This document shows positions 25,948-34,553 of a stretch of 64,000 nucleotides of DNA, in pieces. Under the pieces are notes generated by a model. The model worked only from the letters and a program-made list of their open reading frames with translations, searched no databases and had not been told where the DNA came from. The position numbers and the translations under genes were made by a program. Where the stretch lies: NCBI RefSeq assembly GCF_018476525.1, contig NZ_JAHCST010000022.1:1-64000 (forward strand), written 5' to 3'. Within the stretch, counting starts at the first letter, position 1. Each line of letters starts with the position of its first letter. Source of the DNA: Acrocarpospora catenulata. Its GTDB lineage: Bacteria; Actinomycetota; Actinomycetes; Streptosporangiales; Streptosporangiaceae.

Positions 25948-25965
25948 GCCTGTCCTCTTATCTGG
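25948..25965 (+). promoter_or_regulatory. Conserved upstream element of LCP gene 1
   Basis: GCCTGTCCTCTTATCTGG ends 84 nt before the LCP start at 26050. It matches 16 of 18 positions with a site 45 nt before the second LCP gene (30481-30498). It could be a shared promoter core, for example of an alternative sigma factor, or an activator site. A standard -35 partner is not evident. Confidence 0.5.
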
Positions 25966-26049
25966 AGTTCAGGATCAGTCGCTACACTTGCGCCGAATTG
26001 CAACCGACCAGGGCTCCGACCCTGGGTCCGACACCCCAGGAGTGAGCAC

Positions 26050-27504
26050 GTGGGTCCCGCTGACGTGCGCTCAACCCGCGAGGTCCCGGCCCTGTCCGAG
26101 GACACGTCCCCGCCCGCCTCGCCCGGGCGGGACGATGGATCGGCCGCTCCTTCCACCCGGGTCGTGCCCAAATGGCGGGCCTGGTTATGGGTCTTTCTCG
26201 CCGGCCTCACCGGGGTGCTGACCGGGACGGCCACCTTCCTGGTCACGGGGTATGTGACGCTGACCAACAACGTCAAGCACGAGGTGGTGACACAGAAGGA
26301 CCTGGGGCCGCGCCCGGTCAAAGTCGTCAACTCGGCCGTGAACGTGCTGCTGGTGGGGTCGGACGCCCGGGATGGCGCCAACGCCCGTTACGGGAAGTTC
26401 GGCGGGGAGCGTACGGACACCATCATCCTCGCCCACATCTCTCCCAAACGGGACGGCGCGCTGCTCATCAGCTTCCCGCGCGACTCGCTGGTCGACTTAC
26501 CCAACTGCCCGGCCCGCCGGGGCTTCCCCGGGCAGAACCGGCACGTCGGCATGATCAATGAATCGTTCAACGCGGGTGGCGTCAGCTGCACCTGGAAGAC
26601 CATCGAAGGTCTGACCGGCATCCACATCGACCACTTCGTGAAGGTCGACTTCACCGGATTCAAGGAGATGGTGAACGCGCTCGGCGGCGTGCCGGTCTGC
26701 GTTCCCGAACCCGGCATCCTCGACCGGAAGGCGCTGCTCAAGCTCAGCGCCGGGCGTCATCTGCTGACCGGCGAGCAGTCCCTCGGTTACGTACGGGCCA
26801 GGTACTCCCTCGGCGACGGCTCCGACATCGGGCGAATCCAGCGTCAGCAGATGTTCCTCGCCTCGATGGCCAAGAAGGCGATGAGCGGCGAGACGCTGAC
26901 CGACCCCGCCCAGCTCTTCGACTTCCTCGACGCCGTCACCCGTTCCATCACCACCGACCCCGAACTCTCCGTCGGCGTCATGAAAGACCTGGCGATGAGC
27001 GCCAAAGGCATCACCGCGGGCCAGATCAGGTTCGTCACCGCCCCCTGGCGCTACTCCCTGACCAACCCCGGCCGCGTCGAATGGGTCCAGCCCCAGGCCG
27101 ACAACCTCTTCAAGATGGTGGCCTCCGACGAGGTCTCCACCAGCATCAAGACCGGCGAGCAGAAAATCCCCAAATCCCAGATCCACATCATCATCCAGAA
27201 CGGCTCCGGCCGCCCCAGCCTGGCCACCACAGTCGCCGCCGACCTGGAACAACGCGGCTACCACATCGCCAAGATCCAACAAGCGCCCAAGTACTACCCC
27301 AAGACCGTCCTCAAATACACCCCCGCCGGCGAATCCCGCGCCCCCCGCCTCTTCCGCGAACTCAAACAAACCACCACATTCCGCGTAGCCTCCGGCACCA
27401 CCCCCCGCCTCCTCCTCATCGTCGGCGCCGACTGGGAAGGCCTGAAGCCCCCCAAAACCTTGGACGACATCGACAGCTTCGACGCCACCCACGACACGTG
27501 CTGA
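26050..27504 (+). CDS. LytR-CpsA-Psr (LCP) family protein with LytR_C domain
   Basis: A 484-residue membrane-anchored protein. A short cytoplasmic tail and one transmembrane helix (about 44-66) precede the LCP domain at about 95-300. Motifs: NVLLVGSDAR, GERTDTIILAHISP, LISFPRDSLVD and the arginine-rich SDIGRIQRQQ. The C-terminal LytR_C domain starts near QIHIIIQNGSGRP (about 380). LCP enzymes transfer lipid-linked glycopolymers such as arabinogalactan or teichoic acids to peptidoglycan on the outer membrane face. GTG 26050 follows AGGAG by 7 nt. A second LCP gene lies 4.5 kb downstream with the same upstream element. Confidence 0.92.
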   Translation: MGPADVRSTREVPALSEDTSPPASPGRDDGSAAPSTRVVPKWRAWLWVFLAGLTGVLTGTATFLVTGYVTLTNNVKHEVVTQKDLGPRPVKVVNSAVNVLLVGSDARDGANARYGKFGGERTDTIILAHISPKRDGALLISFPRDSLVDLPNCPARRGFPGQNRHVGMINESFNAGGVSCTWKTIEGLTGIHIDHFVKVDFTGFKEMVNALGGVPVCVPEPGILDRKALLKLSAGRHLLTGEQSLGYVRARYSLGDGSDIGRIQRQQMFLASMAKKAMSGETLTDPAQLFDFLDAVTRSITTDPELSVGVMKDLAMSAKGITAGQIRFVTAPWRYSLTNPGRVEWVQPQADNLFKMVASDEVSTSIKTGEQKIPKSQIHIIIQNGSGRPSLATTVAADLEQRGYHIAKIQQAPKYYPKTVLKYTPAGESRAPRLFRELKQTTTFRVASGTTPRLLLIVGADWEGLKPPKTLDDIDSFDATHDTC

Positions 27505-27650
27505 TGGCGGGCAAGTCCGCACATACCACCACCGAAGCCCACCTCCCCGGCGGAGCCGGGCCCGGACCCGGAGGGTCACGAGGGTGGGTGGGTGGGAGTT
27601 CCACGCCAAGCGACGGCGAAGCCGTACAGAACCGAGGTTCGTAGGCGCGG

Positions 27651-28115
27651 TCAGAAGCCGAAGTAGGTCAGGCTGGGGTGGTCGTCGGGGCGGCGGCCGA
27701 GGGGCCAGTGGTATCTGCGGTCGGCCTCTCTGATGGGGAGGTCGTTGATGCTGGCGTGCCGGTGGGTCATCAGGCCCTCGTCGTTGAACTCCCAGTTCTC
27801 GTTGCCGTAGGAGCGGTACCACTGGCCGGAGTCGTCATGGCACTCGTAGGCGAAACGCACCGCGATGCGGTTGCCGTGGAAGGACCACAGTTCCTTGATG
27901 AGGCGGTAGTCCAGCTCCCGGTTCCACTTCCGGGTCAGGAAGGCGATGATCTCCTCGCGACCGTTGATGAACTCGGCCCGATTCCGCCACCGACTGTCGG
28001 GGGAGTAACCGAGCGCCACCCGCTCCGGATCCCGGGTGTTCCAGGCGTCCTCAGCCTGACGCACCTTCTCGATCGCACTCTCCCGGGTGAAGGGCGGCAG
28101 CCCCGACGGTGTCAT
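27651..28115 (-). CDS. DUF1348 protein (SnoaL/NTF2-like fold)
   Basis: A 154-residue protein matching the nuclear transport factor 2-like DUF1348 family. It has a [29 protein letters not shown] start, then [16 protein letters not shown] and [25 protein letters not shown]. Such proteins have a cone-shaped pocket and are mostly of unknown function. ATG 28115 is chosen because GGGGGA precedes it by 4 nt and the family fold begins there; 195 nt of open frame upstream is low-complexity Gly/Ala sequence and unlikely to be coding. It converges on LCP gene 1 with 146 nt between. Confidence 0.85.
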   Translation of the reverse strand: MTPSGLPPFTRESAIEKVRQAEDAWNTRDPERVALGYSPDSRWRNRAEFINGREEIIAFLTRKWNRELDYRLIKELWSFHGNRIAVRFAYECHDDSGQWYRSYGNENWEFNDEGLMTHRHASINDLPIREADRRYHWPLGRRPDDHPSLTYFGF

Positions 28116-28330
28116 GTTTCCCCCGTTCCCACCGCTCCCGCCGCCCCAGCCCAAGATCAGCTCAAGACATGAGAAGAAAGCATCCCCACCGGCCGCGCCT
28201 GCCCTCAGCCACCACCCGAACTGGCCCTCAGGCACCCCCAGCTGGCCCTCAGCCCCCACCCGAGCCTTACCGGCAGCACCGGCCGAAGTCTCGGACGCAC
28301 CGCACGCCACAGATAACTTCGTCTTCGTTG

Positions 28331-28379
28331 TTGACGACGTTTCAGCCCTCGTCTAACTTTGTCTCAGATCGAGACGAGG
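28331..28379 (+). promoter_or_regulatory. Promoter with overlapping inverted repeat before the HTH gene
   Basis: TTGACG (28331-28336), a 17-nt spacer and TAACTT (28354-28359) resemble a housekeeping promoter. CCTCGTCT (28347-28354) and AGACGAGG (28372-28379) form an 8-bp inverted repeat that covers the -10 and start site. Inside it, GTCTC and GAGAC (28361-28375) form a second one. This layout suits autorepression by a dimer. The rest of the 351-bp gap from 28116 holds only C-rich sequence with a repeated CTGGCCCTCAG. Confidence 0.5.
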
Positions 28380-28466
28380 TTGGATGCACGCCGATGCGGG
28401 GCTTCGTCTTGGCCGTGGTAGTAAAGAGATCCGCAGAGGAGGCCGTACAGACAGAGTTGGTGCACC

Positions 28467-28844
28467 ATGACCGAGCGTTACCTCGGCGTTTTCGGTATTG
28501 GCGAAGCGCTGGGCGTGAGTCGGCATGCGGTGCACAAGTGGCGTTCCCGCTATCCCAGCGATTCCGACCACCCGTTTCCCGAACCCGATGTCGAGGTCGA
28601 CGGAACCCCAGGCTGGCGGCCTGATCGGCTGGCGGAAATCATCCAGTGGCGCAGCGGTCTCCCAGGCCGCGGCACCGGCGGCGGTCGTCCTACCGCCGCG
28701 CGCCAGGAGTACCTGAAGGAAGCAGCCGCGCGAGGCATGGACCGCGACGAAGCACTGCGCGCGCTCGCCTCGCTCACCGAAGAGTTCCCCGAGATGACCG
28801 AGCCGGAAATCTGCGCCTGGCTCATCAGCCACTGGCGGCGCTAG
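28467..28844 (+). CDS. Small HTH DNA-binding protein
   Basis: A 125-residue protein not assigned to a named family. The N-terminal 60 residues form a MerR/AlpA-like HTH (YLGVFGIGEALGVSRHAVHKWRSRY, then PEPDVEVDGTPGWRPDRLAEIIQWR, the usual wing that reads like an excisionase). A basic Gly/Arg linker follows, then a helical C-terminal half (KEAAARGMDRDEALRALASL and EPEICAWLISHWRR). Such proteins occur in actinobacteria near plasmid or phage functions but also as stand-alone regulators. An inverted repeat overlaps its promoter, so it may control itself. It precedes the serine hydrolase by 56 nt and may be co-transcribed. Confidence 0.7.
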   Translation: MTERYLGVFGIGEALGVSRHAVHKWRSRYPSDSDHPFPEPDVEVDGTPGWRPDRLAEIIQWRSGLPGRGTGGGRPTAARQEYLKEAAARGMDRDEALRALASLTEEFPEMTEPEICAWLISHWRR

Positions 28845-28900
28845 CCCCTCCCGCCACGAGCACTTCCCCAAAACACCATCCCCACGGAAGGCGATGACGC

Positions 28901-30088
28901 ATGCCCGAAATCAGCGGCGAAACCGCACCAGGATTCGAAGCAGTACGTGAGGCGTTCGCAGCCAATCTGGCCGGCGGACAGGAAGTGGGCGCCGCGGTCG
29001 CCGCCTACCTGCACGGCCGGAAGATCGTCGACCTGTGGGGCGGAAGCGCCGACCCCGCCACCGGCCGCCGCTGGGAGCGCGACACCCTGCAGGTCGTGTT
29101 CTCCACCACCAAGGCCGTCACCGCCGCCTGCGCGCACCTGCTGGCCCAGCGCGGCGACCTGGACCTGGACACCCCCGTCGCCAAGTACTGGCCGGAGTTC
29201 GCGGCGAACGGAAAGGACCGAATCCCGGTCCGCTGGCTGCTCACCCATCAGGCCGGACTACCTGCGATCGACCACCCGATCACTCCGGCGGAGGCGATCG
29301 CCTGGGACCCGATGGTGACCGCGCTGGCCGCCCAGCGCCCATTCTGGGAACCGGGCACCGAACACGGCTACCACGCGCACACCTACGGCTGGCTGGTGGG
29401 CGAAGTCGTCCGCCGGGTGACGGGCCGCACCATCGGCACCTTCCTCGCCGAAGAGATCGCCGCACCACTTGGCCTGGACCTGTGGATCGGCCTGCCGAAA
29501 ACCGAGCAGCACCGGGTCAGCCGGATCGTCGCCCCACCGATCGACCTGAACGCACTGACCGGGATCGACCTGGACGCCCTTCCCGAACCCGCGCGCGAGG
29601 TGATGCGAGCCTACGCGGACCCCACGTCACTCACCATGCGGTCGATGACCGTCGTCACGCCGATGCTGAACCACGACGACCCCAACGAGCAGTTCGCCGA
29701 AATGCCCTCGACCAACGGCATCTGCACCGCCCGTGCACTGGCCCGCTTCTACGCCGCACTCATCGGTGAGGTTGACGGACACCGAATCCTCTCACCCGAC
29801 ACCCTGGCGGCGGCGACCGCCGAACAGGTCAGTGGCGTCGACCGCATCCTGCGCATACCCGTCCGGATAGCCACCGGTTTCGGCCTCCCGACGCCGGACG
29901 CCTTCTGGTACAGCCCAACCGCCTTCGGATTCCCCGGTTACGGCGGATCGCTCGGCTTCGCCGACCCGGCGACCGGCCTGGCCTTCGGCTACGTCATGAA
30001 CCACATCCAAGAAGGCGTACCAGACCTGAGAGCCGCCACGCTCCTCAACGCGGTCCAGAACGCAATCAAGGCCGGGAGCGCCCGATAG
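28901..30088 (+). CDS. Serine hydrolase of the class C beta-lactamase / EstB esterase family
   Basis: A 395-residue enzyme with the penicillin-binding-protein fold. The nucleophile motif SxxK is STTK (Ser68, Lys71). The second motif tyrosine is probably Tyr157 in EHGYHAHTYGWLVGEVVRR. The third motif region is in GFPGYGGSLGFADP. There is no signal peptide, which favours an esterase or amidase over a secreted beta-lactamase. Relatives include EstB and fungal-type LovD acyltransferases. ATG 28901 has GGAAGG about 9 nt upstream. Substrate unknown. Confidence 0.88.
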   Translation: MPEISGETAPGFEAVREAFAANLAGGQEVGAAVAAYLHGRKIVDLWGGSADPATGRRWERDTLQVVFSTTKAVTAACAHLLAQRGDLDLDTPVAKYWPEFAANGKDRIPVRWLLTHQAGLPAIDHPITPAEAIAWDPMVTALAAQRPFWEPGTEHGYHAHTYGWLVGEVVRRVTGRTIGTFLAEEIAAPLGLDLWIGLPKTEQHRVSRIVAPPIDLNALTGIDLDALPEPAREVMRAYADPTSLTMRSMTVVTPMLNHDDPNEQFAEMPSTNGICTARALARFYAALIGEVDGHRILSPDTLAAATAEQVSGVDRILRIPVRIATGFGLPTPDAFWYSPTAFGFPGYGGSLGFADPATGLAFGYVMNHIQEGVPDLRAATLLNAVQNAIKAGSAR

Positions 30089-30197
30089 CGTCCCAGCCTT
30101 GCAAGTTTTCACTTACTTGCGCAAAGTTCTCTAGAGAAGTTCCCGGGTCCCCTGCGAATCCAGTTCGCCACCCAAGGTCACTGAGATATACAGAGGA

Positions 30198-30226
30198 ACC
30201 ATACAAAAAGTCAAGTTGTGTGTCAA
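30198..30226 (-). promoter_or_regulatory. Leftward sigma-70-like promoter in an AT-rich gap
   Basis: On the minus strand, TTGACA (30226-30221), a 17-nt spacer and TATGGT (30203-30198) make a strong-looking promoter pointing into the 3' end of the serine hydrolase gene, antisense to it. The surrounding gap (30089-30543, 455 bp) is AT-rich for this genome and carries the palindrome TTCTCTAGAGAA (30127-30138). No gene is apparent in the gap. Confidence 0.4.
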
Positions 30227-30480
30227 TTACTCCGGAGCCCGACAGCGGGGAGCGCGCCGGAAGCGCTGCGAGTGATCGCGGTCGTAGCGAGCCCGTGGAC
30301 GTCGTGGACGACACCGTGCGCGGGGAATCTGACCCGCCCATGTTGCCCCGGAGGCGGTGGGCATGGCTGGAATTGATCTCCCTTGAGTGAGCGTGGCGAG
30401 GTCAGAGGCTTGAAGGAGATGAGAGATCGACAGGGTGATGCGTGGGATGGCATGGGCTGATTAGGGCGTAAGGCTGCGTA

Positions 30481-30498
30481 GCCTGTGTTCTTATCTGG
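30481..30498 (+). promoter_or_regulatory. Conserved upstream element of LCP gene 2
   Basis: GCCTGTGTTCTTATCTGG ends 45 nt before the start at 30544. It differs at two positions from the element at 25948-25965 before the other LCP gene. It is the main recognisable signal in the right part of the gap. Confidence 0.5.
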
Positions 30499-30543
30499 CC
30501 AGGTGGACGGCATAGAGGGGCCTACGCGAAACGTGGAGTGGGG

Positions 30544-31944
30544 ATGCGGGAGAGCAGGAGCTTGGGTCGGGCCTTGGGGTTGACCCTCGGGTCGGCGGCG
30601 CTCTGGGGGATCGCGCATCTGTGGGCGGGGCGGACCAAGACCGGGCTGGTGCTCGCGGGTGTCTATGTGGGTCTGCTGGCCACGGCGATCGCGATGATCA
30701 CCAGTTTCCGGTCGCTGGCGTACTCGTTGCTGGTACGGCCCGGCTGGCTGGTGGGAATGGTCATCGGCACACTCGCGGTGGCCGTGCTCTGGTCCGGTGT
30801 GATCGTCTCGTCCTACCGCTCGGTACGGCCGTCGAGGTTGCACGGAGCGCGCAGGTGGTGGGGCATCGCCCTGGTCAGCGGACTCTGCGCCCTGGTGGCG
30901 ACCCCCCTGATGTACGCGAGCAGGCTCGCCTACCTCTCCCAGGACCTGGTCACCAGCGTGTTCACCGCGGACCCGCTCGCGTTCTACAACGGCCGCGCGG
31001 GCGCCGACCCCCTGACGGCCAAGAAGCGCCTGAACATCCTCCTGGTGGGAACCGACGCCGCCAAGAACCGCCCCGGCGCGCGCACCGACAGCGTGACCGT
31101 CGCCAGCATCGACACCCGAACCGGCAAGGCCGTGCTCTTCGGGCTCCCCCGCAACCTGGAACACGTTCCCTTCCCCCCGGGCCCCGCCAGGGACGCCTTC
31201 CCCGACGGTTTCACCGGCGACGGCGCGGCCTCCCCCGGCCTGCTCAACGAGATCTACCAGTGGGCCGAGGACAACCCGTACATGGCCCCCGATCTTCCGG
31301 ACGGCAAGCGCGGCATCACCGTCCTGAGGTCGACGGTAAGCGGCATCCTGGGCCTCCCCATCGACTACTACGCGATGGTCGACATGAAGGGCTTCGCCCA
31401 GATCATCGACGCCATCGGCGGCGTCACGGTAACCGTCAAAGAGGACATCGTCTACGGCACCTACCGGGACGGCCTGGTCAAGGCCGGCACCCGCAAACTC
31501 TCCGGCGCGGAAGCCCTCTGGTTCGGCCGCTCCCGCACCGACAGCGACGACTACGTCCGCATGAGCCGCCAGAAATGCCTGCTCAACGCCATAGCCAAAC
31601 AGGCCGACCCGCTAACCGTCCTCGGCGGCTTCGACCACATCACCTCCGCCACCAAACGCTACGTCTCCACCGACATCCCCCAATCCCTCCTCCCCGCCCT
31701 CCTCAACCTCTCGGAAAAGGTCCGCCTCTCCCACATCACCAGCCTCCAGTTCGTCCCCCCACTGATCAACACCGTCCACCCCGACTGGCCCTTCATCCGC
31801 ACCAGGGTCGAGGAAACCCTCACCAACGGAAAACCCCCGGCCATCCACAACCCGACGCCATCAAGGCATGAGGCCAGCTCACAGGCAAGTCCATCCACGT
31901 CAGTGGCCAACGATGCGGTTTCGCTGGACTCGGCATGCGAATAA
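30544..31944 (+). CDS. LytR-CpsA-Psr (LCP) family protein with multi-helix N-terminus
   Basis: A 466-residue protein. The first about 140 residues hold four hydrophobic segments (near 9-25, 34-53, 64-88, 103-124). The LCP domain follows, with NILLVGTDAAKN, GARTDSVTVASID, LFGLPRNLEHVP and the arginine motif WFGRSRTDSDDYVRMSRQ. It lacks the LytR_C domain of the other LCP gene and ends in a Ser/Thr-rich tail. Expected role: transfer of a lipid-linked cell-wall polymer to peptidoglycan outside the membrane. ATG 30544 is preceded by GGAG at 5 nt; a GTG 6 nt upstream is also in frame. The stop is one base from the end of the broken Uma2 gene. Confidence 0.88.
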   Translation: MRESRSLGRALGLTLGSAALWGIAHLWAGRTKTGLVLAGVYVGLLATAIAMITSFRSLAYSLLVRPGWLVGMVIGTLAVAVLWSGVIVSSYRSVRPSRLHGARRWWGIALVSGLCALVATPLMYASRLAYLSQDLVTSVFTADPLAFYNGRAGADPLTAKKRLNILLVGTDAAKNRPGARTDSVTVASIDTRTGKAVLFGLPRNLEHVPFPPGPARDAFPDGFTGDGAASPGLLNEIYQWAEDNPYMAPDLPDGKRGITVLRSTVSGILGLPIDYYAMVDMKGFAQIIDAIGGVTVTVKEDIVYGTYRDGLVKAGTRKLSGAEALWFGRSRTDSDDYVRMSRQKCLLNAIAKQADPLTVLGGFDHITSATKRYVSTDIPQSLLPALLNLSEKVRLSHITSLQFVPPLINTVHPDWPFIRTRVEETLTNGKPPAIHNPTPSRHEASSQASPSTSVANDAVSLDSACE

Positions 31945-31945
31945 C

Positions 31946-32574
31946 TCAGCCGAGCACCAGTAGGTCACCGGGATCGAACTCGATCGGAACGGGGGCGTCC
32001 ACCTTCAACGTCGTTCCGGCGAAGACGCGGTCGACACGCCGATAAGTCCAGAAATGGGAAGTTTGCTGGTAGAGAGTGATGTTGACCTCGGGCTCCAGGT
32101 CGACGACCCAGTAGTGCGGAATACCGGTAGCGGCATACTCGCCGAGCTTCTCGTAACGGTCTGTGCGCTCGCTACCGCTGTAACGAGAGATGACCTCGAC
32201 CACCAGGCACACGTCCGCTCCCTTGTGCGCCCGCTCGTCCCGCTTTAGTGACGCAAGGGCACCCGCACGGTCGATGACGCCGATGTCGGGCCCACGAATC
32301 CCAGCGACCGTGAACACGTCCACGCAGCGGCGCCGATGGCCGACTCAAGCAACACCCGAAGCCCGCGAACAACACGATCATGACAAGCGTCGGGCTGAGA
32401 GGGGATCACGAGCCACCCGTTAACGAGCTCATAACGAGCGTCCCGGGGCATCCGATCAAGGTCGGCAATCGTGTACGGCCCGTGGTTGTACGAGTACACC
32501 CGATCGTCATATGTGACGTGCACGTACTCCACCCTTCGCTCACCAGTTCGGTTATCTTGGCTCAAGAATACCAC
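31946..32574 (-). pseudogene. Uma2-family (DUF820) nuclease gene broken by a frameshift
   Basis: Two overlapping pieces in different frames together resemble one Uma2 protein. The N-terminal piece (start near 32574) contains YTIADLDRMPRDARYELVNGWL, the usual Uma2 opening, and runs out of frame after GLRVLLESAIGAAA. The C-terminal piece (from about 32323) resumes with VDVFTVAGIRGPDIGVID and has the PD-(D/E)xK-like core DVCLVVEVISRYSGSERTDRYEKLGEYAATGIPHYWVVDLE. The switch point is near 32320-32335. The stretch between pieces also looks shorter than in intact relatives, so a small deletion is possible. Uma2 proteins are restriction-endonuclease-like and often present in many copies in actinobacteria. 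Confidence 0.75.
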
Positions 32575-32617
32575 TCCCAGTAGTCAGTCAAATACAAAGT
32601 CAGATTACCCACCCAAC

Positions 32618-32679
32618 TTGACGGGAATGCGGGGATCGGCTTTAATCCTGATAACCCGACTTATTTAGTAGGAATCAGG
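32618..32679 (+). promoter_or_regulatory. Promoter and candidate Rrf2 operator of the sulfonate-type ABC operon
   Basis: TTGACG (32618-32623), a 17-nt spacer and TTTAAT (32641-32646) give a good housekeeping promoter for the operon starting at 32689. Directly after the -10, CCTGAT (32647-32652) and ATCAGG (32674-32679) form an inverted repeat flanking an AT-rich centre. It covers the start site, where a repressor such as the operon's own Rrf2 protein would act. Confidence 0.6.
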
Positions 32680-32688
32680 GAGAAGCGC

Positions 32689-33765
32689 ATGGATGCTCGC
32701 AGGATTCGCGGAGTCGTTGCCGCGTTGGCCGCGGTGGGGGTAACCGTGCTCGCGGCCGCCTGCGGCGGGGGCGGGGGCTCGGCCGGGGACAGTTCGGCGA
32801 CAGGCGGGGCGACGACGGAGAAGAGCGAGGTCAGGCTGGGATTCTTCCCGAACATCACGCACTCCACCGCGCTGGTGGGGGTGGAGAAGGGATTCTTCGC
32901 CAAGTCGCTCGGCGACAACGTCACACTGAAGACCAGCACCTTCAACGCGGGTCCCGCCGCCATCGAGGCGGTCTTCTCGGGAGCCATCGACGCCACCTAC
33001 ATCGGCCCGAACCCGGCCATCAACGCCTGGGAGAAGTCCAAGGGCCAAGCCATCAAGATCGTCGCAGGCGCCGCGTCCGGCGGCGTCTACCTGGTGGTCA
33101 AGCCGGAGATCAACTCGATCGAGGACCTGAAGGGCAAGAAGGTCGCCACCCCGCAGCTGGGCAACACCCAGGACGTCGCACTCCGCTACTACCTGGACGA
33201 GAAGGGCATCAAGACCGACACCAAGGGCGGCGGTGAGGTCTCGATCGTGCCCCAGGAGAACTCCCTGACCCTGCAGACCTTCGCCACCGGCGACATCGAC
33301 GGCGCCTGGGTGCCCGAGCCGTTCGCCAGCCGCCTGATCCAGGAGAGCGGCGGCAAGGTCCTGATCGACGAGCGCGACCTCTGGCCGAACAAGCAGTTCG
33401 TGATCACCCACCTGATCGTCCGGCAGGACTGGGCCAAGGAGCACCCGGACCTGGTCAAGAAGCTGATCGAGGGCCACGTCGAGTCCACCGCGTACATCAA
33501 GAGCGACCCGACGGGCGCGGCCGCGGCGGTCAACAAGCAGCTGGAGGCGCTGACCGGCAAGCCGCTCAAGCCGGAGGTGCTGGACAGCGCGTTCAAGAAC
33601 ATCACCTTCACCAACGACCCGATCGCCTCCTCGCTGATCGGCAGCGCCGACCACGCGATCAAGGTGGGCCTGCTCCAGCCGGTGGACCTGAACGGCATCT
33701 ACGACCTCACCGTGCTCAACGAGGTCCTGGCCGCCAAGGGAGAGACGGCGGTGAGCGACAAGTGA
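32689..33765 (+). CDS. ABC transporter substrate-binding lipoprotein, SsuA/NrtA type
   Basis: A 358-residue lipoprotein with a signal ending in LAAAC (Cys25). The SsuA/TauA/NMT1-like fold includes RLGFFPNITHSTALVGVEKGFFAK, FNAGPAAIEAVFSGAIDATYIGPNPAINAW, EDLKGKKVATPQLGNTQDVALRYYL and DIDGAWVPEPFA. Such proteins bind sulfonates, taurine, nitrate or thiamin precursors. The Rrf2 gene at the operon end favours a sulfur compound (inference). ATG 32689 follows a purine-rich AGGGAGAAG. The stop overlaps the ATPase start as GTGA. Confidence 0.88.
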   Translation: MDARRIRGVVAALAAVGVTVLAAACGGGGGSAGDSSATGGATTEKSEVRLGFFPNITHSTALVGVEKGFFAKSLGDNVTLKTSTFNAGPAAIEAVFSGAIDATYIGPNPAINAWEKSKGQAIKIVAGAASGGVYLVVKPEINSIEDLKGKKVATPQLGNTQDVALRYYLDEKGIKTDTKGGGEVSIVPQENSLTLQTFATGDIDGAWVPEPFASRLIQESGGKVLIDERDLWPNKQFVITHLIVRQDWAKEHPDLVKKLIEGHVESTAYIKSDPTGAAAAVNKQLEALTGKPLKPEVLDSAFKNITFTNDPIASSLIGSADHAIKVGLLQPVDLNGIYDLTVLNEVLAAKGETAVSDK

Positions 33766-34553
33766 CAGCTCCTGCTCAGGAGCTCGGTTCCGGCCGGTCG
33801 GAGGGCGATACGCCCGCCGTCCGGCTGGACGCCGTCTCCAAGGTGTACGGCCGGGGCCCGAGCAGCCTGCTCGCCCTCGACCAGGTCTCCCTGGAGGCCG
33901 CCCAGGGCGAGTTCGTCTGTCTGCTGGGCGCGTCCGGCTGCGGCAAGAGCACCATGCTCAACCTGGTCGCTGGCCTGGACCGCCCGACCGCGGGCACCAT
34001 CGAAACCGGCGGTCGCAAGATCGCCATGATGTTCCAGGAACCCGCCCTGTTCCCGTGGCTGACCGTGTCCGGCAACGTCGAGCTGGCCCTGCGCGTCCAG
34101 GGCCTGGACCGCAAGGCCCGCCGCGCCCGCGCGGCCGAATTACTGGACGTGGTGCACCTGGGCGGCTTCGCCAGGAAGCGCCCGCACGAGCTGTCCGGCG
34201 GCATGCGCCAGCGGGTTTCCCTGGCCCGCGCGCTCGCCCAGCAGGCCGACCTGCTGCTGATGGACGAGCCGTTCGGCGCCCTGGACGCGATGACCCGCGA
34301 CCTGCTCCACGACGAGCTGGAGCGCATCTGGCGGGAGCGGAACCTGGCCGTGCTCTTCGTCACCCACAACGTGCGCGAGGCGGTCCGGCTCGGCGACCGG
34401 GTGGTGCTGCTGTCCAGCCGACCCGGCAAGGTCATCGAGGACTATTCGGTCAAACTCGACCGGCCCCGCCGTACCGAGTCGCGGGACGTGGCAGAACTGG
34501 CGGGCGGGATCACCGAGCGCCTCAAGGAGGAGGTGCGCCGCCATGGCCGTTGA
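33762..34553 (+). CDS. ABC transporter ATP-binding protein, SsuB/TauB type
   Basis: A 263-residue ATPase of the nitrate/sulfonate/taurine class. Walker A GASGCGKST (about 65-73), Q-loop MMFQEPALFPWLTV, signature LSGGMRQR, Walker B LLLMDEPFGALD and switch FVTHNVREAVRLGD are all intact. It energises the permease encoded next. It starts at GTG 33762 with a 4-nt overlap and ends 11 nt inside the permease gene, so the three transporter genes are translationally coupled. Confidence 0.9.
   Translation: MTAPAQELGSGRSEGDTPAVRLDAVSKVYGRGPSSLLALDQVSLEAAQGEFVCLLGASGCGKSTMLNLVAGLDRPTAGTIETGGRKIAMMFQEPALFPWLTVSGNVELALRVQGLDRKARRARAAELLDVVHLGGFARKRPHELSGGMRQRVSLARALAQQADLLLMDEPFGALDAMTRDLLHDELERIWRERNLAVLFVTHNVREAVRLGDRVVLLSSRPGKVIEDYSVKLDRPRRTESRDVAELAGGITERLKEEVRRHGR

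Noticed and set aside
28116-28310. N-terminal extension of the DUF1348 protein
   Set aside because: The extra 65 residues are low-complexity Gly/Ala with no family match, and ATG 28115 has its own ribosome site.
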